A program made the position numbers and the translations under genes. Under the pieces are notes generated by a model. It searched no databases and was not told the origin of the DNA. It was given only the letters and a program-made list of their open reading frames with translations. 64,000 nt of DNA from Enoplolaimus lenunculus (Eukaryota > Nematoda > Enoplea > Enoplida > Thoracostomopsidae): positions 124,001 through 188,000 of the forward strand of contig JASANG010000939.1 of NCBI GenBank assembly GCA_030248215.1, written 5' to 3'. The stretch's first letter is position 1. Each line of letters begins with the position of its first letter. Below are positions 10,877-21,400 of this stretch, piece by piece.

Positions 10877-13800
10877 ATGGTAGCATCAAAGAAACTGGTG
10901 AGTTTAATTTTAAGATTATCTTTTGGAATGTTGAACCTATCTTTGATATTGGCTGGGTTTCGAAAAGCCTTCATTTTGTCGTTTTTAACAGCATGCTTAA
11001 GTTATGTAAATACTTAAGTCGCTGACTAAATTTGATAGATTACAAATTTACCATTTAGGCATACTAAGCTTGGTCGAATTGAAATTGTAGACTATTGGTC
11101 CCTCCTCAGTATAAAGTAAAACTGTTACTTTCTTGTTATGACAATCGCTGACATTTGTTGCGCGACGGCTTTATCTCCAAATGAGATTCTAGGATGCTCG
11201 ACGTGGACTCAGTTACCACACATCCCACCACGTCTGTCCACTCCTCCTCCAACGGAAGCGGCTTTGCAGTTGTTGAAGTTTCTTTCCGCATATTTTTAAA
11301 AATTTGAAGCTTGCTGATCAGCAGTTGCCTTTGGGCTGTCTACTAATATGCTTTATGAACAGTTCACACGTTTTTGCCTAAGGATTAAACCGTGCGAATT
11401 TATGAAGAGAGAATTTGAAAGCTTAAAAAGAGAATTCGAAAAACATCTTTATTCGAGGATGTGAAGTCCGAAAATCTACAAAAGCAAATTTTGAACGCAT
11501 CCGCCTACGAAACTTTCCTAAACCCTAACTCACGCCTCATGCTTCATGCTCACCTGTTTAAAATGTACACACTACTATTTGTGTCCGCGGCGGACATAAA
11601 GCATTTGAAAAACTGGTCCTGATCTCTAAATTATAATGTATATATGTTCCTCCGTTACACGATTTTGCAACCAGTATGGTAGTTGCAACTAGCAATTTTA
11701 GACTTACACATATGTAATGCTGGCTTCTCCACAGCGGGGGGCGGGGGCCCCAGCACTTTTCGAAATTTTCATTTTCCCTCCGGCGAAAATTTTGCCGCCC
11801 CCAGGAAAGGCCCCCCGGCGAATTTTCGGCCGCCCCCAGCAAAATGCCCCCCAGCAAATTTTTTTGCTGAAGGGCCCCCCAGGACTTTTCTAAGCCAAGA
11901 ATTTTCAATGTTAAAACATAAAGACCTGGACTTTTTTGAGGCGTACATTCGGCAAAATGTGATTTTATATTACGCTGAGTACTCATAATTTTTAATAGCG
12001 TTACAAATACCGGTAGTAACTAGTACAATTCAATAATGAACTGAAAAAAGCACAATTATATAAAGACCGTTTCAGGGCATACAGCATTCGAAAATACCTT
12101 GCAGCAACAAGTTCAGCCCGCCTGAGCCTTATGATAAACTGAAGCTGTGACTAATATATAATATATGTTAATCACTGTTTCAATTATAGATTATCTATAT
12201 TTTATATAATTGTGCTTCTTTCAACTTCTGGTAAAGTTGTCAGTAATATTAGTTAAAATTATTGTTATTAGCGTTTGCGGGGAATTTTTGTCATGTTGAG
12301 CGATGAGTAATCAACGCCCCTCGGCGGAAATTTTCAAGCTGTGGAGAAGCCAGTAATGCACCTACGGACACGAAGAACGCAGTGTATATTGTGCATGCAA
12401 GGCGTAGCAATAAAACGTGTGAACGACAGCACGTAAATGTGCTTATGTATACATTTTTTATTTAAGAAAAAATCTAGTGAGGGCATCAATTCACGCCTTG
12501 CGCTTGTAATGAAAAGTGGAAAATATGTGTTGGGTGTCAAAGAAACTTTGAAGACATTACGATCGGGCAAAGCTAAGCTAATCATTATTGCTAACAATAC
12601 TCCACCGTTAAGGTAGGTGACTGTTCTATTCGTTTGTTTAAATTTTCGATATTGTATTGATTCTTTATTAACATTGTGAAAACCATCTCGGTATGACTTC
12701 TTCTAGTTTTAAACGGTTCGTTATTGCTGACTTAGATAAACTACGTATCGTTTTGTGTTTGATAACTTGGTGTTAGGGTGGCACCGAACCCACGATTTGA
12801 CCGAATCCGAATCTAGTGCTAATTTGCCGAACCCGAAACCGAATCCGAATCCTGCATGTTGCAAATTTCAGATATATCTATAATTTGTTTCAGAATATCA
12901 ACGCAATGCCAGCCGTATAACTTTTAATACGTTAATATATTTCGTCCCGACGTCAGTTCTGAGATTTCTCACCTGAAATAAAAAATATTGATTTTTATAA
13001 CAAGGTATTTAAAAATTTTATTCCTTAAAAATGAAAAAACATATTGCTGAACTTTGTTGGATTCGGCTTTTGGATTCGGCTTTTCCACAAGCGAATCCGA
13101 ACCTCAAATTTTTGCTGAATCCGAATCCGAACCTTTGTTGCCACCCTGCTTGGTGTGCGTGTTTATTCGGTCTGATAAATTTGGTAAGGTAATTGTATCG
13201 GAAGTTTTGCATATCTGAACTCAATTCGTTCTGCTCCTTATGCGGTTGAACTCTCTTTTCTTTTTCGGAGCAATTGGTTTACCCCGAAGACATCAATTTA
13301 AGTCTTCTTAAAGAATATCACTTTAACTTTCCCACCTTATGATTTATAGTGCTCAATGTTTCGAAATGCTCCGTAGACCGTTTGAAAAATTTTCATTGCA
13401 TGAGTATAACGAATATGACAGAGTATCTTTTTTCTCAATTTTATAAGAAGCACTACGGCCCACGAAGCGTATGCAAACTGTTTTGAGAGGTGTAGGAATC
13501 TTGTTGGAATCATCGCCATCTTGAAGACTTCAAAACTTCAGGGTGTGACCGGATATCCGCCTCTGGTATTATAAGTGGTTTGATATATCGCTGAAAAAAT
13601 GCTATAACTGAATTCTGTTAAACTCTTATCTCTCTCTAAAATTACAACATGTATATATATATCACAATCGCAGTGACTTTTATTTCGAGATGACAGAACT
13701 AAGAATGACAGGTAACGCAGTTAATATGAAAGCCTTGTAAAAACAAAACTTGCAAATTATATGAAGTACTAAGATACGTAGCGTGTTAAAGGTTATATGC

Positions 13801-15428
13801 TTTCTATTGAAATATGGGGTTATTATCTTGCTTCGATTTTTAGCATGCAGTCTCACCCTGGTGTTAGAAGAGCTTTACTTGATTCACTTTTTTCGCACCA
13901 CGCTTTCAAAAACATAATTTCCGACGTTCATGGCTGGCCGTTCCGGGTTAATTATTGTTGCAGATACGCATTCCTTGCACATGCGTACACTCTTACAGTA
14001 TGAAAAATGTAATTTACAAAAAAATTTAGCTCTATCTCTAAAATTACAACATGTATATATCACAATCACAGTGACTTTTATTTCGAGATGACATAACTAA
14101 GAATGACAGGTAACGCAGTTAATATGAAAGCCTTGTAAAAACAAAACTTGCAAATTATATGAAGTACTAAGATACGTAGCGTGTTAAAGGTTATATGCTT
14201 TCTATTGAAATATGGGGTTATTATCTTGCTTCGATTTTTAGCATGCAGTCTCACCCTGGTGTTAGAAGAGCTTTACTTGATTCACTTTTTTCGCCCCACG
14301 CTTTCAAAAACATAATTTCCGACCTTCATGGCTGGCCGTTCCGGGTTAATTATTGTTTCAGATACACATTCCTTGCACATGCGTACACTCTTACAGTATG
14401 AAAAATGTAATTTACAAAAAAATTTAGCTCTATCTCTAAAATTACAACATGTATATATCACAATCACAGTGACTTTTATTTCGAGATGACAGAACTAAGA
14501 ATGACAGGTAACGCAGTTAATATGAAAGCCTTGTAAAAACAAAACTTGCAAATTATATGAAGTACTAAGATACGTAGCGTGTTAAAGGTTATATGCTTTC
14601 TATTGAAATATGGGGTTATTATCTTGCTTCGATTTTTAGCAATCAGTCTCACCCTGGTGTTAGAAGAGCTTTACTTGATTCACTTTTTTCGCACCACGCT
14701 TTCAAAAACATAATTTCCGACGTTCATGGATAGCCGTTCCGGGTTAATTATTGTTTCAGATGCACATTCCTTGCAGATGCGTACACTCGTGCAGAATGAA
14801 AAATGTAATTTACAAAAAAATTTAGCTCTGGCCCAGTCCACGCCGCTTTATGAGCGGTATGCCAAATTCCAAATTGTAGCGCAAAATCTTTAGTAACTTC
14901 GGCGTTATTTTATTGAATAAACATTATACAGTCTGAGTTTATGCTTGATCTTCCACAAAAACATGAGCATACCATCATTTTATTATTGTAGGAAGACCGA
15001 AATTCAGTATTACGCAATGTTGGCAAACACAGGTGTTCATCACTACAACGGCAACAATATTGAATTAGGGACAGCTTGCGGAAAGTACTTCAAAGTGTGC
15101 ACTCTGAGTATCACAGATCCAGGTAAATTTTTTATAGCTGTGTAATATGTTCATTGCGTTTCTGATCACAAGGCTATAATCAAGTTTTCTTGAATGGGTT
15201 GCTATTTTTTAAAAGATTGCAAATTTTTATATGAAAACAACTACAGTTGGGCAATACTGAATCTTTAGAAAACAACGCAACAGTACTATGTAGTAAAGCT
15301 ATTAATTACTATTTCTTAGTATGATAATGGGTTCAATCACGTCAGCTCAAAATCTTTCTATTTTTATTCTTGCAATAAACGTTATTTTTATAGGAGATTC
15401 CGACATCATTAGAAACATGCCAAAGTAA
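10877..15428 (+). CDS. RPL30: 60S ribosomal protein eL30
   Basis: eL30 is a small, essential protein of the large cytosolic ribosomal subunit. Four exons join in phase: 10877-10897, 12467-12612, 14992-15122 and 15394-15428. They total 333 nt, giving 110 residues plus TAA, close to the usual ~115. The product starts MVASKKL and contains [54 protein letters not shown] and [10 protein letters not shown], all hallmarks of eL30. The first exon encodes only seven codons, as is common in ribosomal protein genes. An acceptor-like tttcttttag at 10821-10830 lies upstream of the ATG, so the 5' UTR may be cis- or trans-spliced. Introns are 1,569, 2,379 and 271 nt; the first two are swollen by elements at 11721-12352, 12774-13148 and 13641-14828. 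I saw no clear AATAAA after the stop. Confidence 0.95.
11721..12352. mobile_element. 632-bp TIR element in eL30 intron 1
   Basis: Perfect 15-bp terminal inverted repeats (TGGCTTCTCCACAGC at 11721-11735, complement at 12338-12352) are flanked by gtaatgc on both sides (11714-11720 and 12353-12359). The left half is unusually rich in G/C blocks (ggggcccc, gccgccccc, ccccccagg). No transposase ORF is present. The size of the duplication and the hAT-like look suggest a non-autonomous hAT relative. Confidence 0.85.
12774..13148. mobile_element. 375-bp hAT-like MITE in eL30 intron 2
   Basis: The ends are TAGGGTGGCA and TGCCACCCTG (one terminal mismatch), flanked by a perfect 8-bp duplication cttggtgt (12766-12773 and 13149-13156). 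The interior carries gaatccgaa repeats, analogous to the ttccgg repeats of the 2798-3167 element but with a different core. It is non-autonomous. Confidence 0.88.
13641..14828 (+). repeat. Tandem triplication of a ~400-bp unit in eL30 intron 2
   Basis: Three head-to-tail copies begin at 13641, 14042 and 14441 (attacaacatgtatata) and are nearly identical. Copies 1 and 2 each contain a 68-codon frame (starting at 13797 and 14195). Copy 3 has a stop in that frame at the ggatag near 14729, so the frame is probably not coding. The array ends about 160 bp before the eL30 exon at 14992. Confidence 0.92.
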
Positions 15429-16399
15429 AGAAGCAGTCTTGTTTTCAAGCTGGAACCTCTATAAATTAATTTCTTCGTAGTGCGTCGGTTTCTGTATGTG
15501 CATAGCGTTCAGAAAATTGTTTGATTACGAAAACTCACTTACTCTTGCTGTCGTAACTATAAACGTGACATAAGTAGGTGTTCAAAGTATTAAATGAGGA
15601 CAGACCTACTAAGATATATGCAGAACCTAGAACGACGAAGATTTGCAGCAGATTAATGGTTTTGAATGGGTAATATAAACAACTAATAGTTATTGTCTGA
15701 TTGCGGACGCAGTTTTATTACTGTTTGTTGTCTGTTGCATAAAATTAAGTTTGTTGTAGTAAATTTGTCTATGATCTTTGTGTGTACAGAGCAATAATTA
15801 TGGCCGTTTGTTTTAAAGCACATAAGTACATTTCAGTTGACAGATGCTTCAATAATTTGACGTTCCTGTTCTCTGGTAAATTTTATCTATAATGTTTTTT
15901 GTCGACTAGGAAACGTGCACCTTGACCTTTGTGTTGTCTTGTCAACTGTATTAGGTACAACTTTGAAAATGTTAGTTCGTTTCAGAAAAATTAAATGCAT
16001 GGATCATGATCGCATGACTACGGCCAGCCGTTGAACTATTTTTTCCTCAAGTTTTCTGTCCAAACTTGCAGGGCCAGCCTCATCAGAAAAGTTGACAATT
16101 CCGCAGTAGCCGCGATTCTGTACGTTTGCGTCAGCGGTTTTATAGTTCGTTTGAACTTGCTTTAGTTCCGAGCAGTCGTTATATGTGAGCGGCTGTAGTC
16201 GCGATAAGTACGGGCATTTCTAATCTTGTTTGCGAACGATGTGTCCGACTATATTGTGATCGGATCGCGGTTTGAAACAAGCGCAATTGCATTTAAAACT
16301 GTATTCAAGTTGGACTAGGGTTGATGAGCTGCTAAGTTGATTTTTTAAATTGTAAGAGCATGACTTGCGTATAAATGAAGTGTGTTTGTTACAGGACGG
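15429..16399. other. Intergenic, nothing recognised
   Basis: Between the eL30 stop and the TIR element at 16400 I see AT-rich sequence with no convincing exon, RNA gene or repeat boundary. The eL30 3' end must lie at its left side. Confidence 0.5.
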
Positions 16400-16576
16400 G
16401 CCCATGTATAGAACAGGGCCAGATCGTTTTTCGAAGGGGCTATAATAGAGTCAGTTTAAGCTTTAGACTAATTTTTTTGGTTAGGCTTAGACATAGCCTC
16501 ATCTATACGCTTAGCCGTAGGCTTTAGGCTTAGAAATATGCTTTACTACTGTTCAGGCCTTGTTCTATACATGGGC
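16400..16576. mobile_element. 177-bp MITE with ~20-bp terminal inverted repeats
   Basis: The ends are GCCCATGTATAGAACAGGGC and its near-perfect complement (ttgttctatacatgggc). The interior contains ttaggcttag-like units (16480-16550), similar to other degenerate TTAGGC islands in the window. No clear target-site duplication is seen. Confidence 0.75.
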
Positions 16577-17389
16577 TAAGGACTGCTAAGATAATCCTTT
16601 GTATGACCGCTAACATGCGTACAAGTTTGTTTCATTAGTGTAAAGTACGGATTAAGTCCTGAACTTGAAATATATTGGTTGGGTTTCCGGAGGCTCGATC
16701 AGTCTACAATCTCAGTTTAGATCAAGGTTAAAACACCTAAATTGGTAGTCTGTAACACATCAAATTGGTCAGTGGCTTAAGTACTTTCTCAGCTAATAAG
16801 CAAGCACGCTATTAGAAACGGTTGATTGGCTAAAGTAAATGCTTTGTACATACTTAAGCATGAAATCGTACTTAAGTTGTGTTCATCAACCCAACCATTG
16901 TTTAACCCGAAATCATTCAAATTGTTTTTTACTGACTTAACATCCTCGCACAGTGTCACAAAACAGTAAACAACCGTTGGCCAAGATTTTGTAATTAAAA
17001 ATTTTAGTCGAAAAACTATTTCACGTATTTGTTGTTTTAATTGAAGCTAGAAATATAATAGATGCGGATGCTTTAAAATTTAGTGATATGGATTTTTGGC
17101 TTCACATCCGCGGAAGCATATTTTTCATTTTTATACAGAATAGTAGACGTCAGAACTATCCGCAGCTGCTGCTGAGCAACTTTTATTGCTGTCTAATTTT
17201 TCGTTGTGTAAATTTGTAAGATTATGCAGGAAAATTTTAAAGGAATCGAGAGTAGGGTGGGGTACAAGCTGACGCTGACTGGAAACGGATTCGTGGCTAA
17301 AGTCATCGTACGTCAACCGTTCCCTTCATAGAGTATATTATGCGCAACTAAATAAATATAAATAGTATACAAGTGTCACGCAATACAAT

Positions 17390-17560
17390 GCGTGTGCAAT
17401 CTAAAATCTTCCCGACGTGAGAGCTCTCTCCGACGCACGGGCCAAGCTCCTTTAGCTGAGTGGTGATGGTTAACGATTTGCACGTTCGAAACCTAGCTAC
17501 GAATTACATCTCAGTTAAAACTGAAAATGTTTATGTGGAACGGGTTAATCAAACGAGAAA
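17390..17560 (+). mobile_element. tRNA-derived SINE, family 2, copy 1
   Basis: The segment gacgtgagagctc is followed by an A-box-like ttagctgagtggtgatgg and a B-box-like gttcgaaacc, with a tail containing atgtggaacgggttaa. It aligns in order with 34930-35175. It is diverged and not a functional tRNA. Confidence 0.6.
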
Positions 17561-18383
17561 GGGTGAATAGGTATTTTCTAATGCAAGGTTTAGTGAAAAC
17601 ATCCGCAAAAATAAATACGGATACAGATGTAAGATCTGCACATAATTTTTGCGGATGTGGAAATCCCCAACATTCCTAAGAAAGCTAGAAATACCGGTGT
17701 TCAGCAAGAGCTCCAATTTCGATATAGATATTTTTCCAAAATTTGTTTGCATTCTGCGAGTAATTTTATAAATTTTTACTGCCACGATTAGTTCACAGCA
17801 AGGTACAAGCGGAGGTCTGCCTCCAGCTCCGGCAGGAAATCGTACAGAGAGCTCAAAAAGGAAATTTGAGCAAAACTGCGTAGACTGATGCTAGAATTAG
17901 CGATTGGTTTCGTCTTCGGCATGTCTTGTCGATTTTCGGCTTGATGTTTGCATCCTTCAACCATTTCTGTCGTGCCTTGGTAAATGTTAGAAATGTTTTA
18001 ATTTCATTATCACTTCGGTTCGCTTTGCCCTACATTTGATTTTAGGAATATAACTTGTTGTTTGTCATGCGCTTCTTAACAGAATTATCAGTTTTTTCTT
18101 GTATCATTTGCACTATTTATTGGTATGCTATTGTGTCAGTCAAAACCATTCGTTCCTCGTATTTAATACTCATTTACTCTTCTACAGTGTCGTACAACTC
18201 TATAGAATCTCGTTGACTGTACGGCAGCACATTGCAAATGTCAATTTGCGTGTCCGGGAGTTTGTAGAAAATTTTTTATGGCTTATACCAAGGCATAGGC
18301 TAAAGTCTGACTCAGGTACACCTTCCCCTAAGCTTTAGTATATGAAATACTAGGCCTAAGATCAATTTTGCTTGGTTTTACAG
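17561..18383. other. Upstream region of the OB/PAM2 gene, no gene recognised
   Basis: The region includes a short fragment of the ctccggc-rich repeat at about 17805-17880. An acceptor (ggttttacag, ending at 18383) lies 36 nt before the downstream ATG. No promoter element could be assigned. Confidence 0.4.
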
Positions 18384-18419
18384 GTGTTAGCTATGAAATA
18401 GCGTGAACAGACTTCCAAC

Positions 18420-21400
18420 ATGAGTAATTACACTATTAGTAATAATTTGTCGCAACAGAATTCAAGGTTGCGTGGTTCTGTCAACCCTGCACGAACCAAT
18501 GTTGGGGGTTACGGAACTAAATCAGGTTTGATTTGTTTCTTTTTTTTTTGATTACAATTTGTATTGGTCTGGTTTTCGCGGCAATTTACTTTTATGTATG
18601 TATTGCGCGTATAAAACAAATGGTGTCAACGGAATTTCTGGTTTGTAGTTTTATACAAAGTTTTCCCAACGTATTCCATAAAATCTTGTCGTTTGATGAT
18701 TTGGAATGTGGCTTGTTTTGTCTTTCAGGGAAGACAACGCGCAAACCATCGAGACTGTGTGCTCCACGAAGTCTGGTGATAGGCGATGGAATAGTATCAC
18801 ATCTTGACAAGCACCTTGGCTATATATGGTCCGTTAATTACGGCAGTGTTTATTTCCATCAGCGTGATGTGATGTGCATTAACAACGATAATATCCGGTT
18901 TTTGAGTGAGTTTTGGTTATTATTTCCGTAGTTTATTGCATTTCAAACATATTGTAAATCTTTTTATATGCCATGTGTTTTGCATCCAATTATCAACTAA
19001 AAAACTAGCTACAAAATTGGAGTGCCCTTATTCTCAAATGTATGTAGCACGTACCACCTGTTCACGATAGATTTTGTATATCTCGAACCAGCCAATGGAG
19101 AGTTTCGATATTGGACACATTTTTACACTTAGTGGATTTTCCTTGTGAACCGAGTTTGCCAATTGTAACTACTTTAATTTGCTTGTTTGAGAAACTATTG
19201 TTTACAGGTGATAGGTGTTAGTGCTAGTTAATGTTTGTTTCGATGCATACGTAATATAATGTATTTTATATGCCTTGGTCTTTTTGTTTTAAGATGATTT
19301 TCTATCGCTCCGTGATCGTGTTCGATTTGAAGCAGTTGCTCAAAAGCGGCGCAATGGTTGTGCATATAAAGCGTTGCGAGTGGAAATAATCGACCAAGAA
19401 TTTCCGTCAACTGAAAGAGATTTTGTTAATACTGAGCGTCTTCATATGTCACGAGAAAATTTTTGCAGTCAAGATATCTGCGGCAAGCTATCTCCCAGTA
19501 ATCGTGGGTCCATACTACCACCGCTTTTGCCGTTAGGCGGTCAGTCGTTAACAGATAGTTGCCGAACTGCTGAGTGTATTCGCGAGAACGGTGAGTTAGT
19601 GGCAAACAATGGGTTTCCTCAAAGTGGTAAAGCATAATTCAGATGTTCACGACACAAAAAAGTGTGACCAGCAGTACTTGAGTATGGCGGCTGCCGTGTA
19701 GTCTTTTACGTATTATAGATGTTGCTTACGTTAGGCAATTAAATAGGTAACATGGATAACCCGTTGTACTGTGTTACCTTTAACATGGGATTAACATAAG
19801 TGTAACTGTCGCGATGCAACCGGTTTTCGGGTACCACAACCTGGATGGAAAGGAAGAATAATACCGGACATAAAAAGGATCTGAAACCGGTACAACAGGC
19901 CGATTTTCCTTTGTCCGATTTCCCTCGTCAACGATCTGCCCAGGTTGATTTTCCTCTGGAAAGATCCGCCTGATCCGATGGTTTTCATAGGACAGATTCG
20001 TCGAAACCGACTTTTCTCCCATACTATTGTATACTTTTCGGTGTCCCTCCTTCGTTATTCTGTGCTTGACAGCAGAGAGACAAAGCGTAGTAATGTATTT
20101 TTGGCCGAGTTACTACTATTTTTTCACCCTGTAATCCTTCCATTGAATATATTTTATCTTTTGAAGAGAATCTTCCGGGGGAGGTTATTTGAGGGTAGAA
20201 AAATCGACCTGCTACACCGAATAGTAAATAGTGGTTGTGTCGCCGTAAAATTGGTGTTCAGCGCCGTTTGGTTTACGGTTTTTACAACATTTGTTAGCTA
20301 TTTTGAGTTTTAGGGGTGGTCACGAATATTTTTGTAGAAGGACATGGTTTTATTTGGTGCGAAACCTTAGGAAAAGTGTACTTTAGCCGTGATGCGTACG
20401 CTACAAGACGTCTAACAACTGGTTAGTGAAAAACGTTACTTCGAGCTGAGTTTTCACGGTACATGCGTTGGTGACTTTGGTTACTTTTGCTGCAGTTTAA
20501 GTATATGTTACCAATTCTTTACGTTAACCGATCGAATCTGTGTGATGTTACACAATGTAACATCATTATGATATTTTAAAATATATTTTTGCATTTATTG
20601 GCTGCACTGAATTGTATAACTTAATTTGAGAACTGTTGTATTTGATTCACTGATTCTGCAGTTTTGCTGCGATTGATATATATCACACAAAACAGGTATT
20701 CGGTTTTGCAGCAGCGAGAAAATCATATCGATTGGTACCACGGTTAAAGCAACGAGTATCGTTTGACGTAGTGCCACAGAGTGAATTTGGTGTTGGATTC
20801 CCATGTCAGTGGCGTGCATTATCTGTTGATCTGGCTCCTGCAACTCGCTCCATAACCGTGCCAAGTATTCGCGTAGCGTTAGGTAAAGTTACAAGAAAAA
20901 TTTATGAAATGAAGTTATATTCGCTGAGTTTATTGCCAGCAAAAATATAGAATTTTTTATGTCAACACATATATGTTTGCATAAAATCTAGTTATGGTTG
21001 CATAGCGTGGTAACTGCTGTTTCGAATATTATAGCGCTTAAACTAAGACAAAACGAATGTAGATTAGCTATGTTATATTTTTAATTTAAGCGATCATTAA
21101 AACGTTCGAGGGCAGTCATGGATCGCTGGAAACATTACTGGAGCAAAACGGGTATACTGCATTGTGTAGAATTAAAATTTTTTTCACAATGAGCGATTTT
21201 CACAGCTGCATTAAAAATAGTAACGTAAATGGTAATGGTGCTCTTGGGGACGCTGAAAACAAAACAACGGATAAGCAGAGCAATTGGCCGACCGTCAATG
21301 AACCAAAGATTAATGCGCTGAAGCAAAATGAGCTCATTCCAACTAACGGATCTCAACAATCACGACCAAATGAATATGCATTTAGTAATCCCGGATACCA

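Noticed and set aside
13797-14401. 68-codon ORFs repeated in the eL30 intron as small genes
   Set aside because: The third copy carries a stop and the frame shows no known motif. The DNA repeat alone explains the conservation.
17131-17316. 61-codon minus-strand ORF as a terminal exon
   Set aside because: Composition is plausible, but there is no convincing acceptor, no partner exon and no recognised family.
18533-18931. 132-codon plus-strand ORF as a separate gene
   Set aside because: Its second half is exon 2 of the OB/PAM2 gene (18729-18905); the first half is intron.
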